Shown in pieces: positions 51,213-60,072 of a stretch of 64,000 nucleotides of DNA (positions within the stretch are counted from its first letter, which is position 1; each line of letters opens with the position of its first letter). The notes under the pieces are model-generated. The model searched no databases and had not been told where the DNA came from. It saw only the letters and a program-made list of their open reading frames with translations. This DNA comes from Metabacillus flavus (GTDB lineage: Bacteria; Bacillota; Bacilli; Bacillales; Bacillaceae). The DNA is taken from the NCBI RefSeq assembly GCF_018283675.1, contig NZ_JAGVRK010000001.1, positions 2,728,001 through 2,792,000 of the forward strand. The letters run 5' to 3'. Both the position numbers and the translations under genes were made by a program.

Positions 51213-51240
51213 TATAGTATGTGCTTTCAGGCATAGCGGT
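51213..51240 (-). promoter_or_regulatory. Sigma-K-type promoter of gerE
   Basis: The minus strand has CATACTATA (51213-51221), a perfect match to the sigma-K -10 CATANNNTA, with ACC 16 bases upstream (51238-51240) as the -35 element. B. subtilis gerE is transcribed by sigma-K. Confidence 0.7.
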
Positions 51241-51295
51241 GACTGAATTGAAGATTTCGGGCAGTGATTAGGGCGTCCATTTTTTCCATACAAAA

Positions 51296-51329
51296 AACCG
51301 CCGATCTTTTGCTTTATAGATTGGCGGTT
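51296..51329. terminator. Bidirectional terminator between the gerE and sdh regions
   Basis: AACCGCCGATC pairs with GATTGGCGGTT (11 bp, one wobble) around a 12-base loop; TTTTTT follows on both strands. It is the nearest strong terminator downstream of sdhB, about 170 bases away. Confidence 0.8.
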
Positions 51330-51360
51330 TCCTTTTTTATTAAGCTCTGATAAACTTGTC

Positions 51361-51460
51361 TGTTGATTTCCGCTGCAGGTGTTCGCTTATCCTTAGGCAA
51401 GCCTGAGCTTTGCGCCTGCGGGGTCTCACCTGTCCCGCTGGCATCTCACGCTAATCAACA
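51361..51460 (+). repeat. Dispersed palindromic repeat, copy 3 (100 bp, internally deleted)
   Basis: Ends TGTTGATT and AATCAACA are kept, as are TTTCCGCTGCAGGTGTTCGC and GCGGGGTCTCACCTGTCCCG. The GC-rich left arm is degenerate and shortened. Confidence 0.85.
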
Positions 51461-51498
51461 GATGTAAAATATCAGCATTGCTTTAACATAGCCTTTTA

Positions 51499-52260
51499 TT
51501 AAGCCCGGTCGCTTCCAAAGAAATTACGGAAGGCCTGGAGATTGGTATCTCTGTTAAGCGCTGCAATGGATGTTGTAAGCGGAATGCCTTTCGGACAGGA
51601 TTGCACACAGTTCTGTGAGTTTCCGCAGTCCTGAAGACCTCCGTCTCCCATTAATGCGTCGAGACGTTCTGATTTGTTCATCTCTCCTGTCGGATGAGCA
51701 TTGAACAGACGTACTTGGGAAAGCGGAGCAGGTCCGATGAAGTTCGATTTGCTGTTCACATTCGGACAGGCTTCCAAGCAAACACCGCAGGTCATGCATT
51801 TAGATAATTCATATGCCCACTGGCGCTTTTTCTCCGGCATACGCGGCCCAGGGCCAAGGTCATACGTTCCATCGATTGGAATCCAGGCTTTCACTTTTTT
51901 AAGAGAATCAAACATTCTGCTCCGGTCAACTTGAAGGTCGCGGACCACCGGGAATGTCTTCATCGGTGCAAGGCGAATCGGCTGTTCAAGCTGATCTACA
52001 AGGGCTGTACAGGATTGGCGCGGTTTGCCGTTGATTACCATTGAACATGCACCGCATACTTCTTCGAGGCAGTTCATATCCCAAGTGATGGGAGTTGTTT
52101 TTTCCCCTTTTGCATTAACAGGATTTCTCCTGATTTCCATTAGAGCTGAAATAACATTCATATTCGGACGATATTCAAGCTCGAATTCTTCATCATATGG
52201 AGCCGCTTCAGGAGAATCCTGGCGCGAAATCACGAATCGAATGATCTTTTTCTCACTCAT
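51499..52260 (-). CDS. sdhB: Succinate dehydrogenase iron-sulfur subunit
   Basis: SdhB carries electrons from SdhA to the membrane. The 253-residue product has the [2Fe-2S] cysteines (CLEEVCGAC ... C), the [4Fe-4S] site CMTCGVCLEACP and the [3Fe-4S] region CVQSCPKGIPL. Its ATG overlaps the sdhA stop by four bases. Confidence 0.97.
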   Translation of the reverse strand: MSEKKIIRFVISRQDSPEAAPYDEEFELEYRPNMNVISALMEIRRNPVNAKGEKTTPITWDMNCLEEVCGACSMVINGKPRQSCTALVDQLEQPIRLAPMKTFPVVRDLQVDRSRMFDSLKKVKAWIPIDGTYDLGPGPRMPEKKRQWAYELSKCMTCGVCLEACPNVNSKSNFIGPAPLSQVRLFNAHPTGEMNKSERLDALMGDGGLQDCGNSQNCVQSCPKGIPLTTSIAALNRDTNLQAFRNFFGSDRA

Positions 52261-54020
52261 GCTTTTGCTCCTTTCTTCTTGGAATAGTCCCTTTTCCTAG
52301 GTGCGATCAAGGACGTATCCACTTCTTCGTAGTGCAAAGCAGGCGCTTCATGATCGCCTGTGAATTTAGCCATCGTGGTTTTCAGGAAGTCTTCATCATT
52401 GCGTTCCGGGAAATCAGGTTTGTAATGAGCTCCGCGGCTTTCATTACGGTTATATGCTCCGAGTACAATCGTACGGGAAAGATTGAGCATGTTTTTCAGC
52501 TGGCGTGTGAAAGCTGCCCCCTGATTGCTCCATTTTGCTGTATCGTTAATATTGATGCGGTCATAGCGCTGCATCAATTCCTGTATCTTCTCGTCTGTTT
52601 GCATAAGTTTATCGTTATAGCGTACAACAGTCGCATTTGCGGTCATCCACTCGCCAAGCTCTCTGTGAAGTACATAAGCATTTTCATTTCCGTCCATGCT
52701 CATGATTCCTTCCCATTTCGCCTGCTCTTCTTTTTCATGCCTTTCAAATACGCTTGCCGGCATGTCCTCAGCAAATGTATCGAGACCCTGTGCATATCTT
52801 GCAGCACTTGGACCGGCTACCATACCGCCATAAATGGCAGAAAGAAGGGAGTTCGCTCCGAGGCGGTTTGCTCCATGCATAGAGTAATCACACTCACCTG
52901 CTGCAAACAATCCAGGAATATTCGTCATCTGATCATAGTCAACCCATAGTCCGCCCATGGAATAGTGAACGGCAGGGAAGATTTTCATTGGTACTTTACG
53001 CGGATCGTCACCCATGAATTTTTCATAGATTTCAATGATTCCGCCAAGCTTGATATCAAGCTCTTTAGGATCTTTATGGGAAAGATCGAGATAAACCATG
53101 TTTTCCCCATTAATTCCAAGCTTCTGATTGACGCAGACGTCAAAGATTTCCCTTGTGGCGATATCCCTTGGCACAAGGTTTCCATAAGCAGGATATTTCT
53201 CTTCAAGGAAATACCATGGCTTCCCGTCTTTATATGTCCAGACACGGCCGCCTTCACCGCGTGCCGATTCACTCATCAGGCGCAGTTTATCGTCACCTGG
53301 GATGGCAGTCGGGTGAATTTGTATAAATTCTGCATTGGAGTAGTAAGCACCCTGCTGATACACGATGGATGCCGCAGAGCCAGTATTAATGACCGAGTTT
53401 GTTGATTTTCCGAATACGATGCCAGGCCCGCCGGTTGCCATGATGACGGCGTCCGAGCGGAAGGATTTGATTTCCATGGAAGAAAGATTCTGAGCTGTGA
53501 TCCCGCGGCATACGCGGTCATCATCCAGAACAACCCCAAGAAATTCCCAGCCTTCGAATTTTCTGACGAGCCCTGCCACTTCATAGCGGCGCACTTGTTC
53601 ATCAAGTGCATATAAAAGCTGCTGTCCCGTTGTTGCACCCGCAAACGCTGTCCGGTGATGCTGTGTTCCTCCGAAGCGGCGGAAATCCAATAGTCCTTCA
53701 GGCGTACGGTTAAACATAACGCCCATACGGTCAAGCAAGTGAATGATGGAAGGCGCTGCCTCGCACATTGCTTTTACAGGAGGCTGGTTTGCAAGGAAAT
53801 CTCCTCCGTAAACGGTATCATCGAAATGTTCCCAAGGAGAATCCCCTTCCCCTTTTGTGTTTACCGCTCCATTGATTCCGCCCTGCGCGCACACAGAGTG
53901 TGAACGCTTAACAGGAACCAAAGAAAACAAGTCAACACTGACTCCCTTTTCGGCAGCCTTTATAGTAGCCATCAGGCCGGCTAATCCGCCGCCGACGATA
54001 ATTACACGATTGTTGTTCAT
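52257..54020 (-). CDS. sdhA: Succinate dehydrogenase flavoprotein subunit
   Basis: SdhA oxidises succinate with covalent FAD. The 587-residue product has the FAD fold GGGLAGLMATIKAAEKG, the flavinylated His in RSHSVCAQGGING, and the substrate-site RGEGGRVWTY and RLGANSLLSAI segments. The ATG lies 31 bases after sdhC. Confidence 0.97.
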   Translation of the reverse strand: MNNNRVIIVGGGLAGLMATIKAAEKGVSVDLFSLVPVKRSHSVCAQGGINGAVNTKGEGDSPWEHFDDTVYGGDFLANQPPVKAMCEAAPSIIHLLDRMGVMFNRTPEGLLDFRRFGGTQHHRTAFAGATTGQQLLYALDEQVRRYEVAGLVRKFEGWEFLGVVLDDDRVCRGITAQNLSSMEIKSFRSDAVIMATGGPGIVFGKSTNSVINTGSAASIVYQQGAYYSNAEFIQIHPTAIPGDDKLRLMSESARGEGGRVWTYKDGKPWYFLEEKYPAYGNLVPRDIATREIFDVCVNQKLGINGENMVYLDLSHKDPKELDIKLGGIIEIYEKFMGDDPRKVPMKIFPAVHYSMGGLWVDYDQMTNIPGLFAAGECDYSMHGANRLGANSLLSAIYGGMVAGPSAARYAQGLDTFAEDMPASVFERHEKEEQAKWEGIMSMDGNENAYVLHRELGEWMTANATVVRYNDKLMQTDEKIQELMQRYDRININDTAKWSNQGAAFTRQLKNMLNLSRTIVLGAYNRNESRGAHYKPDFPERNDEDFLKTTMAKFTGDHEAPALHYEEVDTSLIAPRKRDYSKKKGAKA

Positions 54021-54051
54021 CTAGCCCACTCCCTTGATTGACGTCTCCTCT

Positions 54052-54660
54052 TTAAACAAAAGCAAAAATTGAACTGACACCTACATAAGCTAAGGCCGCG
54101 AATACAGCAAGTGTTACATACGTAGAAATAAGCTGGGAACGCGGAGTAACCGTAATACCCCAAGTAACACAGAAAGACCATAGCCCGTTTGCAAAATGGA
54201 AAACGGTTGAAACAACACCAATTACATAAAAAGCGACCATCAGCGGGTTGCTTAAAATATTTTCCATCATTGAAAAGTTAACTGATGCACCAAATGCTGC
54301 GGCAATTCTGGTTTCCCAAACATGCCAGCTTACGAATACAAATGTAATGACGCCGGTTACACGCTGCAGAACAAACATCCAGTTCCTGAAGTAGCCGTAG
54401 CGGGAAGCATTGTTTTTTGCCGTAAAAGCAATATAAACACCATAAATAGCATGGAATAATAGCGGCAGGAAAATGATTACCGTCTCAAGCACAATCCTGA
54501 ATGGAAGGCTCTCCATAAAATGAGCAGCATCATTAAATGCTTGTTCTCCCCTAGTAGCAAAGTTGTTAACCACAAGATGCTGAATCAGGAAGATTCCTAC
54601 AGGAATAACCCCCAGCAGCGAGTGCAGTCTGCGCAGCGCAAACTCCTTATTTCCAGCCAT
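54052..54660 (-). CDS. sdhC: Succinate dehydrogenase cytochrome b558 subunit
   Basis: This 202-residue membrane anchor has five hydrophobic helices and His residues for two b hemes (RRLHSLLGVIPVGIFLIQHL, LLFHAIYGVY, VSWHVWETR, VFHFANGLW). The ATG follows AGGGGGT. It passes electrons to menaquinone. Confidence 0.96.
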   Translation of the reverse strand: MAGNKEFALRRLHSLLGVIPVGIFLIQHLVVNNFATRGEQAFNDAAHFMESLPFRIVLETVIIFLPLLFHAIYGVYIAFTAKNNASRYGYFRNWMFVLQRVTGVITFVFVSWHVWETRIAAAFGASVNFSMMENILSNPLMVAFYVIGVVSTVFHFANGLWSFCVTWGITVTPRSQLISTYVTLAVFAALAYVGVSSIFAFV

Positions 54661-55236
54661 AAATCCTTTACCCCCTAATCAAAGTTCGTTCTAGTTTTTA
54701 TCGGGTTTCTCCTATCCCCATTTTTCAGTCTGGAACACGAGAGGATTAGTCACTGGCAAGCTATTAAAATAGCATTTCAATCCAAAATATTTCCCAAAAC
54801 CGCTGTCGTTTTCCCTCATCTGCAAGATCAGGGAGCAAGACTTTCAATCCGGCATTCAGCCGCTGGAAACTTTTGACTAACCGCTGTTCCTCCTTACGAA
54901 TAACTGATAAAATGTGACAAATTCATTTTACTCCTAACATTATATAGCGTCAAGAAAACGTGTTCATAAATTATAATTTTCGGAATTGTTATTGATTTTT
55001 ACAAAATTAATTTTATTAATATATTGAAATATATTAATAAATATGTATACATACTTTCCGGTTCAAGCTGTTTTCAAATTGTCATCCAAATTTAAAAAGT
55101 TCATAAACATGAGTGTTTCCAAGCTTATGATCTATAACTCTTTATTCAAACGACCTGCTCTGCCAATCTTCCTTTTATTTCATGTTAATCCCCCCCTCTC
55201 TTGATATATAATGGGCATAGAAAGAGGGGTAAGAAT
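54661..55236. other. Intergenic region between sdhC and yslB: promoter candidates, no gene
   Basis: A TATAAT stands on the minus strand near 54940, with TGAACA 16 bases above it; if used, the sdhC leader would be ~270 bases, unusually long. The stretch 54950-55080 is very A+T rich. For yslB, TGATATATAATGG (55202-55214) supplies a -10. No reading frame has a convincing ribosome binding site. Confidence 0.4.
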
Positions 55237-55692
55237 ATGAAAAGTATCCGTAAACAGGTAGAGGCCGGTGCATTTGAGGAACTGAGCATCCCTGCTTTTG
55301 GCCATGAGCTGCTCCGGGAAATACTGCTTCCCGAAATCCTCGGACAGGACTATCAGTCCATGATGTATTGGGCTGGCAGAAAACTTGCCAGGCATTACCC
55401 GCTGGAAGCTGTAGAAGAACTTCCTCAGTTCTTTACACTTGCAGGCTGGGGAACGTTATCGCTCGTACATAAGAAACAGGGTGAAATGGAATTTGAATTG
55501 GCATCAGATATCATCCAGCTTCGCTTCCAATCGCAGAAGGAGCCATCCTTTCAGCTGGAAGCGGGATTTATTGCAGAACAGGTGCAAACAATCGGAAAGC
55601 ATGCTGCTGAAAGCTATGAGCAAGTGAAACGCCGCGCCGGAAAAGTAATTTTGACTGTAAAATGGGATAAAAAAGACATGATTGCTGAGTAA
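55237..55692 (+). CDS. yslB: YslB (DUF2507 family)
   Basis: The 151-residue protein has the family pattern (FGHELLREILLPEILG, YWAGRKLARHYPLE, FFTLAGWGTLSLVHKK, LEAGFIAEQVQ). It starts at ATG after GAGGGGTAAGAAT. Related domains bind small hydrophobic ligands, but the function is unknown. It lies between lysC and sdhC on the opposite strand, as in B. subtilis. Confidence 0.88.
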   Translation: MKSIRKQVEAGAFEELSIPAFGHELLREILLPEILGQDYQSMMYWAGRKLARHYPLEAVEELPQFFTLAGWGTLSLVHKKQGEMEFELASDIIQLRFQSQKEPSFQLEAGFIAEQVQTIGKHAAESYEQVKRRAGKVILTVKWDKKDMIAE

Positions 55693-55695
55693 GCA

Positions 55696-55728
55696 AAAAA
55701 CAGGCAAACCCTAGGGTGCCTGTTTTTT
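55696..55728. terminator. Bidirectional terminator between yslB and lysC
   Basis: AAAAACAGGCA pairs with TGCCTGTTTTT (with an extra CCC/GGG pairing inside), and T tracts extend on both strands. Confidence 0.88.
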
Positions 55729-55731
55729 CAT

Positions 55732-56229
55732 TTATCTTACGGGAGCTTTTTGACCGGACAGCTCGAATGCTTCGTGCAATGCTTCTACTGCACGGACCAT
55801 ATCCTCCTGCTCCACTACAGTAGAAACTTTAATTTCAGAAGTACTGACCATTTTCACCTGAATGCCTTCTTTTGCAAGGACAGAAAACATTCCGGCTGCC
55901 ACGCCGGGATTGGAAACCATTCCAGAGCCGACAATGGAAACTTTCGATAGCCCCTTTTCAGACTCAATTTTTTTAAATTTCAATTTGCCTTTATGTGTTT
56001 CAAGCACTTCAATCGTTTCTTCAAGATCGTTTGTTTTGACGGAGAATGAGATCGACGCATTCTCTTTATCTGTCAGACTCTGAATAATGATATCGACATT
56101 CACGCCATGCTCTGCTAGCGTAGTGAAAATAGTGGAAAGCGTACTTAAGTCATTCGGAAGACCGCACACGGAAACTCTCGTAACCTGATCTTCAAATGCA
56201 ATTCCTTTAACAATTAAATTTTCTTCCAA
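55732..56229 (-). CDS. Aspartokinase II beta subunit (internal in-frame start of lysC)
   Basis: Inside lysC, GAGGAGG (56239-56245) stands 9 bases before an in-frame TTG at 56229 that would begin LEENLIVKGIAFED. This gives a ~165-residue product made only of the ACT regulatory domains. In B. subtilis a beta subunit of about this size is translated from an internal start of lysC, and the sequence here agrees. Confidence 0.75.
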   Translation of the reverse strand: MEENLIVKGIAFEDQVTRVSVCGLPNDLSTLSTIFTTLAEHGVNVDIIIQSLTDKENASISFSVKTNDLEETIEVLETHKGKLKFKKIESEKGLSKVSIVGSGMVSNPGVAAGMFSVLAKEGIQVKMVSTSEIKVSTVVEQEDMVRAVEALHEAFELSGQKAPVR

Positions 56230-56964
56230 CGTACTTTCCTCCTCAATTAGCGTTCCTCGCTCATCGTGCATACTGGAACGCACTTCTAAAGCGACTTGAT
56301 AATTTTTAGCAAATTCAACTGCTCTCGGATGAAGAACTCCAGCCCCAAGATTAGCAAGCTCCAGCATCTCATCATACGAAATCCCGGCAAGCTTCCGTGC
56401 TCCCTGAATGTAGCGCGGATCCGTCGTGTACACACCGGTTACATCTGTATAGATATCGCATTTGTCGGCTTTAAGTGCTGCAGCTAGTGCGACTGCAGTT
56501 GTATCCGATCCCCCGCGCCCGAGCGTTGTGATTTCTCCGTTTTCATCCTTCCCCTGGAAGCCGGCAGCCACTACGATTCTTCCGTGGGCGAGATCATTTG
56601 AAATCCGTTCATCCTCTATATTCGTAATTCTGGCATTCCCATGACGTGATTCGGTCAAAATGCCCGCCTGTCCGCCTGTATAGGAAACCGCATCATATCC
56701 TCTTTCCTGGAGAGCCATCGTTAAAAGCGAAATCGTGACTTGCTCGCCTGTAGTCAGCAGCATATCCATTTCTCTCTTGCTTGGCTTCGACGTAATTTCT
56801 CCTGCCAGCGAAAGAAGCTGATCGGTTGTTTTTCCCATTGCCGACACAACTACAACGATGTCATGACCGTTCTCCTTTTCCTGAATCACCCTGTTTGCAA
56901 CATTCAAAATTCTCTCAACAGATCCCACGGATGTTCCGCCGAATTTTTGCACGATCAGTCCCAC
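55732..56964 (-). CDS. lysC: Aspartokinase II (lysine-sensitive), alpha subunit
   Basis: LysC phosphorylates aspartate, the entry to lysine, diaminopimelate, methionine and threonine. The 410-residue product has the kinase motif VQKFGGTSVGSVERI, the GRGGSDTTAVALAAAL nucleotide segment, and two ACT domains in the C-terminal third. It starts with GTG after GGAGCGA. It sits behind a lysine riboswitch. An internal start for the beta subunit is present. Confidence 0.97.
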   Translation of the reverse strand: MGLIVQKFGGTSVGSVERILNVANRVIQEKENGHDIVVVVSAMGKTTDQLLSLAGEITSKPSKREMDMLLTTGEQVTISLLTMALQERGYDAVSYTGGQAGILTESRHGNARITNIEDERISNDLAHGRIVVAAGFQGKDENGEITTLGRGGSDTTAVALAAALKADKCDIYTDVTGVYTTDPRYIQGARKLAGISYDEMLELANLGAGVLHPRAVEFAKNYQVALEVRSSMHDERGTLIEEESTLEENLIVKGIAFEDQVTRVSVCGLPNDLSTLSTIFTTLAEHGVNVDIIIQSLTDKENASISFSVKTNDLEETIEVLETHKGKLKFKKIESEKGLSKVSIVGSGMVSNPGVAAGMFSVLAKEGIQVKMVSTSEIKVSTVVEQEDMVRAVEALHEAFELSGQKAPVR

Positions 56965-57017
56965 GCGTTATCGCTCCTTTGGTCAAAGTAAATCGCAAGT
57001 TCAAACTTTAGAGGCCA

Positions 57018-57255
57018 AAATAAAAAGCAATGAGACAGAAATCTCATTGCTTGCATAAACGAAAAAGTTCTTCGCTCATACAATGAGATAGCTCTCCAAG
57101 ATTAATCTTGACAGCCCTGCATTTATTCAATGCAAAACCAGAAGAAACAGCAATGGCACCCTTTCTTCTTCGGCGACGCTCCCCTTTCAGCATAAGTAAA
57201 CGGAATCCATTTTCCTGTTTATGCTTACTGTTGAAGTTCGCACCTCTATCGTCAT
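57018..57255 (-). promoter_or_regulatory. Lysine riboswitch (L-box) of lysC
   Basis: The minus strand begins with the conserved GATAGAGGTGCGAAC (57236-57250), then AGTAAGCAT, GGGGAGCGTCGCCGAAG and GGTGCCATTGCTG in L-box order. The expression platform ends in the perfect hairpin AGCAATGAGA/TCTCATTGCT (57025-57051) followed by TTTTTATTTT. Lysine should favour this terminator. Confidence 0.95.
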
Positions 57256-57321
57256 TTAACGAACTAAACGACCGTATTAAATTAGTTTGTATTGTAGCAA
57301 AGGTTTCCGGAAAGCACAAGC

Positions 57322-59094
57322 TTATTCTTTTAATTTTTCATAGATCAGCTCTGCGGTTGCATATGGAACTCCCGCTTCTTTAATCTGATCAACAGTAGCT
57401 TCCTTCATTTTCTTAACGGATCCAAAATGCTTGAGCAGCATCTTCCTCCGCTTTTCCCCAATTCCCGGAATTTCATCCAATATTGACTGAATGGCGTTTT
57501 TCCCGCGGACTTGCCGGTGAAAGGTAATCGCAAATCGGTGAACCTCATCCTGGATCCGCTGAAGCAGGTAAAACTCCTGTGAATTCCGTTCAAGCTGAAT
57601 CAGTTCAAGAGGATCTCCAAGCATTAGATTGGACGTGCGATGCTTATCATCCTTCACAAGACCGGCAACCGGAATTTCCAGCGCCAGTTCATTTTCAAGC
57701 ACATCCCTCGCAGCAGAAATCTGCCCTTTACCCCCATCAATCACGATGAGATCCGGCAGCGGCAGGTTTTCTTTTAATGCTCGGGAATATCTTCTCCTTA
57801 CTACCTCTCTCATCGACTCATAATCATCCGGACCCGTTACGGTGCGGATTTTATATTTCCTGTACTCCTTTTTCGCCGGTTTTCCATCGATAAAAACTAT
57901 CATCGCAGAAACAGGATCAGAGCCTTGGATGTTGGAGTTATCAAATGCTTCAATCCGGATTGGGACAGCAATCCCGAGCTTCTCCCCTAAATTTTCAATC
58001 GCCTTGATCGTCCGCTCTTCATCTCGCTCAATAAGAGAAAATTTTTCCCCCAGAGCGATCTTGGCATTCTTGTGGGCGAGCAACAGTAAATCCTTCTTCG
58101 CCCCCCGCTTTGGCTGAAGAGCGCGGATATCCAGAAGCTGCTCTGCCAAAGATGCATCTGCGCTGTCGGGAATCATGATTTCTTTCGGCAGAAAATGACT
58201 GCTCTGCTGATAAAATTGTCCAAGGAATGTCAAAAATTCTTCATCCGGTTCATTATAAATCGGAAACATGGAAACATCGCGTTCGATCAGTTTCCCCTGG
58301 CGGACAAAAAATACCTGTACACACATCCAGCCTTTGTCATAGGCATACGCAAATACATCCCTGTCAACAAAGTCTGTCATGGACATCTTTTGCTTCTCCA
58401 TCGTAGCTTCAATATGCACAATTTGATCTCTGTATTCCTTCGCCCTTTCAAAATCCATCGACTCAGATGCTTTATACATTTTATCAGTTAAATCCGTTTT
58501 GATCTCTTTGTAGCCGCCATTCAGAAAACGGCTGATGTCATCGACCATTTTCCGGTTCGTCTCAGCGGTAACGTCATAGACGCATGGTGCCAGACACTGC
58601 CCCATATGATAGTAAAGACAAACACGGTCAGGCATACTGTTGCATTTCCGGAGCGGATACAGCCGGTCAAGCAGCTTTTTCGTTTCCCTCGCAGCCTGCA
58701 CATTCGGATACGGACCGAAGTATTTCCCCTTATCCTTTTTAATTTTCCTCGTTACAATCAGACGCGGGTGCCGTTCTCCCGTAATTTTTATAAAAGGAAA
58801 GGATTTATCATCCTTCAGCATCACATTATATTTAGGATCGTATTTTTTAATTAAATTCATTTCCAGAATCAGCGCTTCTATATTCGAGGACGTTACGATG
58901 TATTCAAAATCCTCAATTTCATTTACAAGCCTTTGCGTCTTCCCATCATGAGAACCGCTGAAGTAAGATCGGACGCGGTTTTTCAATACCTTCGCTTTGC
59001 CGACATAAATAATGGTTCCCTGCCTGTCTTTCATTAAATAGCAGCCTGGCTGATCGGGAAGGATGGCTAATTTTTCTCTGATTTTATCTTTCAT
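57322..59094 (-). CDS. uvrC: Excinuclease ABC subunit C
   Basis: UvrC makes both incisions in nucleotide excision repair. The 590-residue product has the N-terminal GIY-YIG domain ([18 protein letters not shown]), a cysteine cluster ([13 protein letters not shown]), the UVR motif, the RNase H-like endonuclease core ([20 protein letters not shown]), and a C-terminal helix-hairpin-helix ([17 protein letters not shown]). The ATG follows GGAAGTGG. Confidence 0.97.
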   Translation of the reverse strand: MKDKIREKLAILPDQPGCYLMKDRQGTIIYVGKAKVLKNRVRSYFSGSHDGKTQRLVNEIEDFEYIVTSSNIEALILEMNLIKKYDPKYNVMLKDDKSFPFIKITGERHPRLIVTRKIKKDKGKYFGPYPNVQAARETKKLLDRLYPLRKCNSMPDRVCLYYHMGQCLAPCVYDVTAETNRKMVDDISRFLNGGYKEIKTDLTDKMYKASESMDFERAKEYRDQIVHIEATMEKQKMSMTDFVDRDVFAYAYDKGWMCVQVFFVRQGKLIERDVSMFPIYNEPDEEFLTFLGQFYQQSSHFLPKEIMIPDSADASLAEQLLDIRALQPKRGAKKDLLLLAHKNAKIALGEKFSLIERDEERTIKAIENLGEKLGIAVPIRIEAFDNSNIQGSDPVSAMIVFIDGKPAKKEYRKYKIRTVTGPDDYESMREVVRRRYSRALKENLPLPDLIVIDGGKGQISAARDVLENELALEIPVAGLVKDDKHRTSNLMLGDPLELIQLERNSQEFYLLQRIQDEVHRFAITFHRQVRGKNAIQSILDEIPGIGEKRRKMLLKHFGSVKKMKEATVDQIKEAGVPYATAELIYEKLKE

Positions 59095-59172
59095 CTAACC
59101 ACTTCCATCCAGTCATTTGCCTTTTATTTTACGATAAATGCACGAAAATTACTAAGAATAGCCTTCCACAAA

Positions 59173-59345
59173 CTGTCCATTCGCTCCGTTTTATCGGCCG
59201 TTCGATATATTCTGTCCGTCCACCATGGTTATTTAGCCGTTCATATCTGAATTTTGGCCGTTGATCCGGGTTTCCTGCCCAATCTCCCATCGGATCTGGC
59301 CGCTCGATTTATTCTATCCATCCGCGCCGTTTTATTGTTCCGGAC
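59173..59345. repeat. Degenerate short tandem repeats between uvrC and trxA
   Basis: Variants of TTTATCGGCCGTTCGATATA and TCTGTCCGTCC recur: at 59176-59221, around 59232-59262, and 59298-59343 (GGCCGCTCGATTTATTCTAT...GCGCCGTTTTATTG). The unit is about 40 bases and imperfect. There is no coding potential. Confidence 0.6.
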
Positions 59346-59362
59346 TGCCGATTTTAGATATA

Positions 59363-59396
59363 AAAAAAATCAGCCCTGTAAGAGGGCTGATTTTTC
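59363..59396 (-). terminator. Terminator of trxA
   Basis: AAAAATCAGCCCT pairs with AGGGCTGATTTTT (13 bp) around a short loop and ends in a T tract on the minus strand, immediately after the stop. Confidence 0.92.
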
Positions 59397-59397
59397 A

Positions 59398-59712
59398 TTA
59401 CGCGTGTTTGCTTAGCAATTCAGCTAGAGCTTCTTTCGGCTGGTAGCCAACCGCTTTGTCTACAACCTCTCCGTTTTTGAAAACTAGAAGAGTAGGAATG
59501 CTCATAACGCCGTATTTGCCAGCAGTTTCTTGATTTTCATCAACGTCAAGTTTGACGATTTTTACTTTGTCACCCATGTCTTGATCCAGTTCTTCAAGTA
59601 CTGGGGCAATCATTTTGCAAGGTCCGCACCAAGGTGCCCAGAAATCTGCAAGAACGACGCCTTCTCCAGTTTCAGCAGAAAAGTTTTGATCCGTTACGTG
59701 TGAAATAGCCAT
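59398..59712 (-). CDS. trxA: Thioredoxin
   Basis: This 104-residue redox protein has the active site WAPWCGPCK near residue 28-36, the cis-Pro in [10 protein letters not shown] and normal length. The ATG follows AGGAGG. It reduces disulfides in the cytoplasm. It lies between etfA and uvrC as in B. subtilis. Confidence 0.98.
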   Translation of the reverse strand: MAISHVTDQNFSAETGEGVVLADFWAPWCGPCKMIAPVLEELDQDMGDKVKIVKLDVDENQETAGKYGVMSIPTLLVFKNGEVVDKAVGYQPKEALAELLSKHA

Positions 59713-59871
59713 CTCGTATTCCTCCTAAAATCTTAAAGAATATGCACTTAGTATAGCACCTAACCTTTGAGTGTGCTAAGAATTTGCTTCGATGTCATTA
59801 TTCCCATTTAAATATGGAAAAACACAAGAATCTAATTAGCGTTTCTTTTTAGTAAAGCTCGGTTAAACTAG

Positions 59872-59908
59872 TCTGTTGATTTCCGCTGCAGCCGTTCGCT
59901 CCAATCAA
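59872..59908 (+). repeat. Dispersed palindromic repeat, copy 4 (37-bp remnant)
   Basis: Only the two ends remain: TGTTGATTTCCGCTGCAG joined to CGTTCGCTCCAATCAACA. The flanks (GCTCGGTTAAACTAGTC before, GGTGTTAAAA after) match those of copies 2 and 3. The rest of the 59713-60072 gap shows no gene and no clear trxA promoter. Confidence 0.85.
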
Positions 59909-60022
59909 CAGGTGTTAAAAACCAACTTCATTCTTATACATAGCCTTTAGTAAAAACTGTTTGCGTTTTAATTAGTGCTTTCTAAAAACAATTCTATTAC
60001 AGGAATAGGGTCATTTGCCTAA

Positions 60023-60054
60023 AAAAGCCCCCAGAATCATCCCGGGGGCTTTTC
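60023..60054 (-). terminator. Terminator of the fatty-acid oxidation operon (after etfA)
   Basis: AAAAGCCCCC pairs with GGGGGCTTTT (10 bp, 11-base loop) with further T on the minus strand. Confidence 0.92.
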
Positions 60055-60072
60055 GGCTGCGTACGCCAATGA

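Noticed and set aside
52332-52949. 205-codon plus-strand frame
   Set aside because: Antisense to sdhA, without a ribosome binding site or family likeness.
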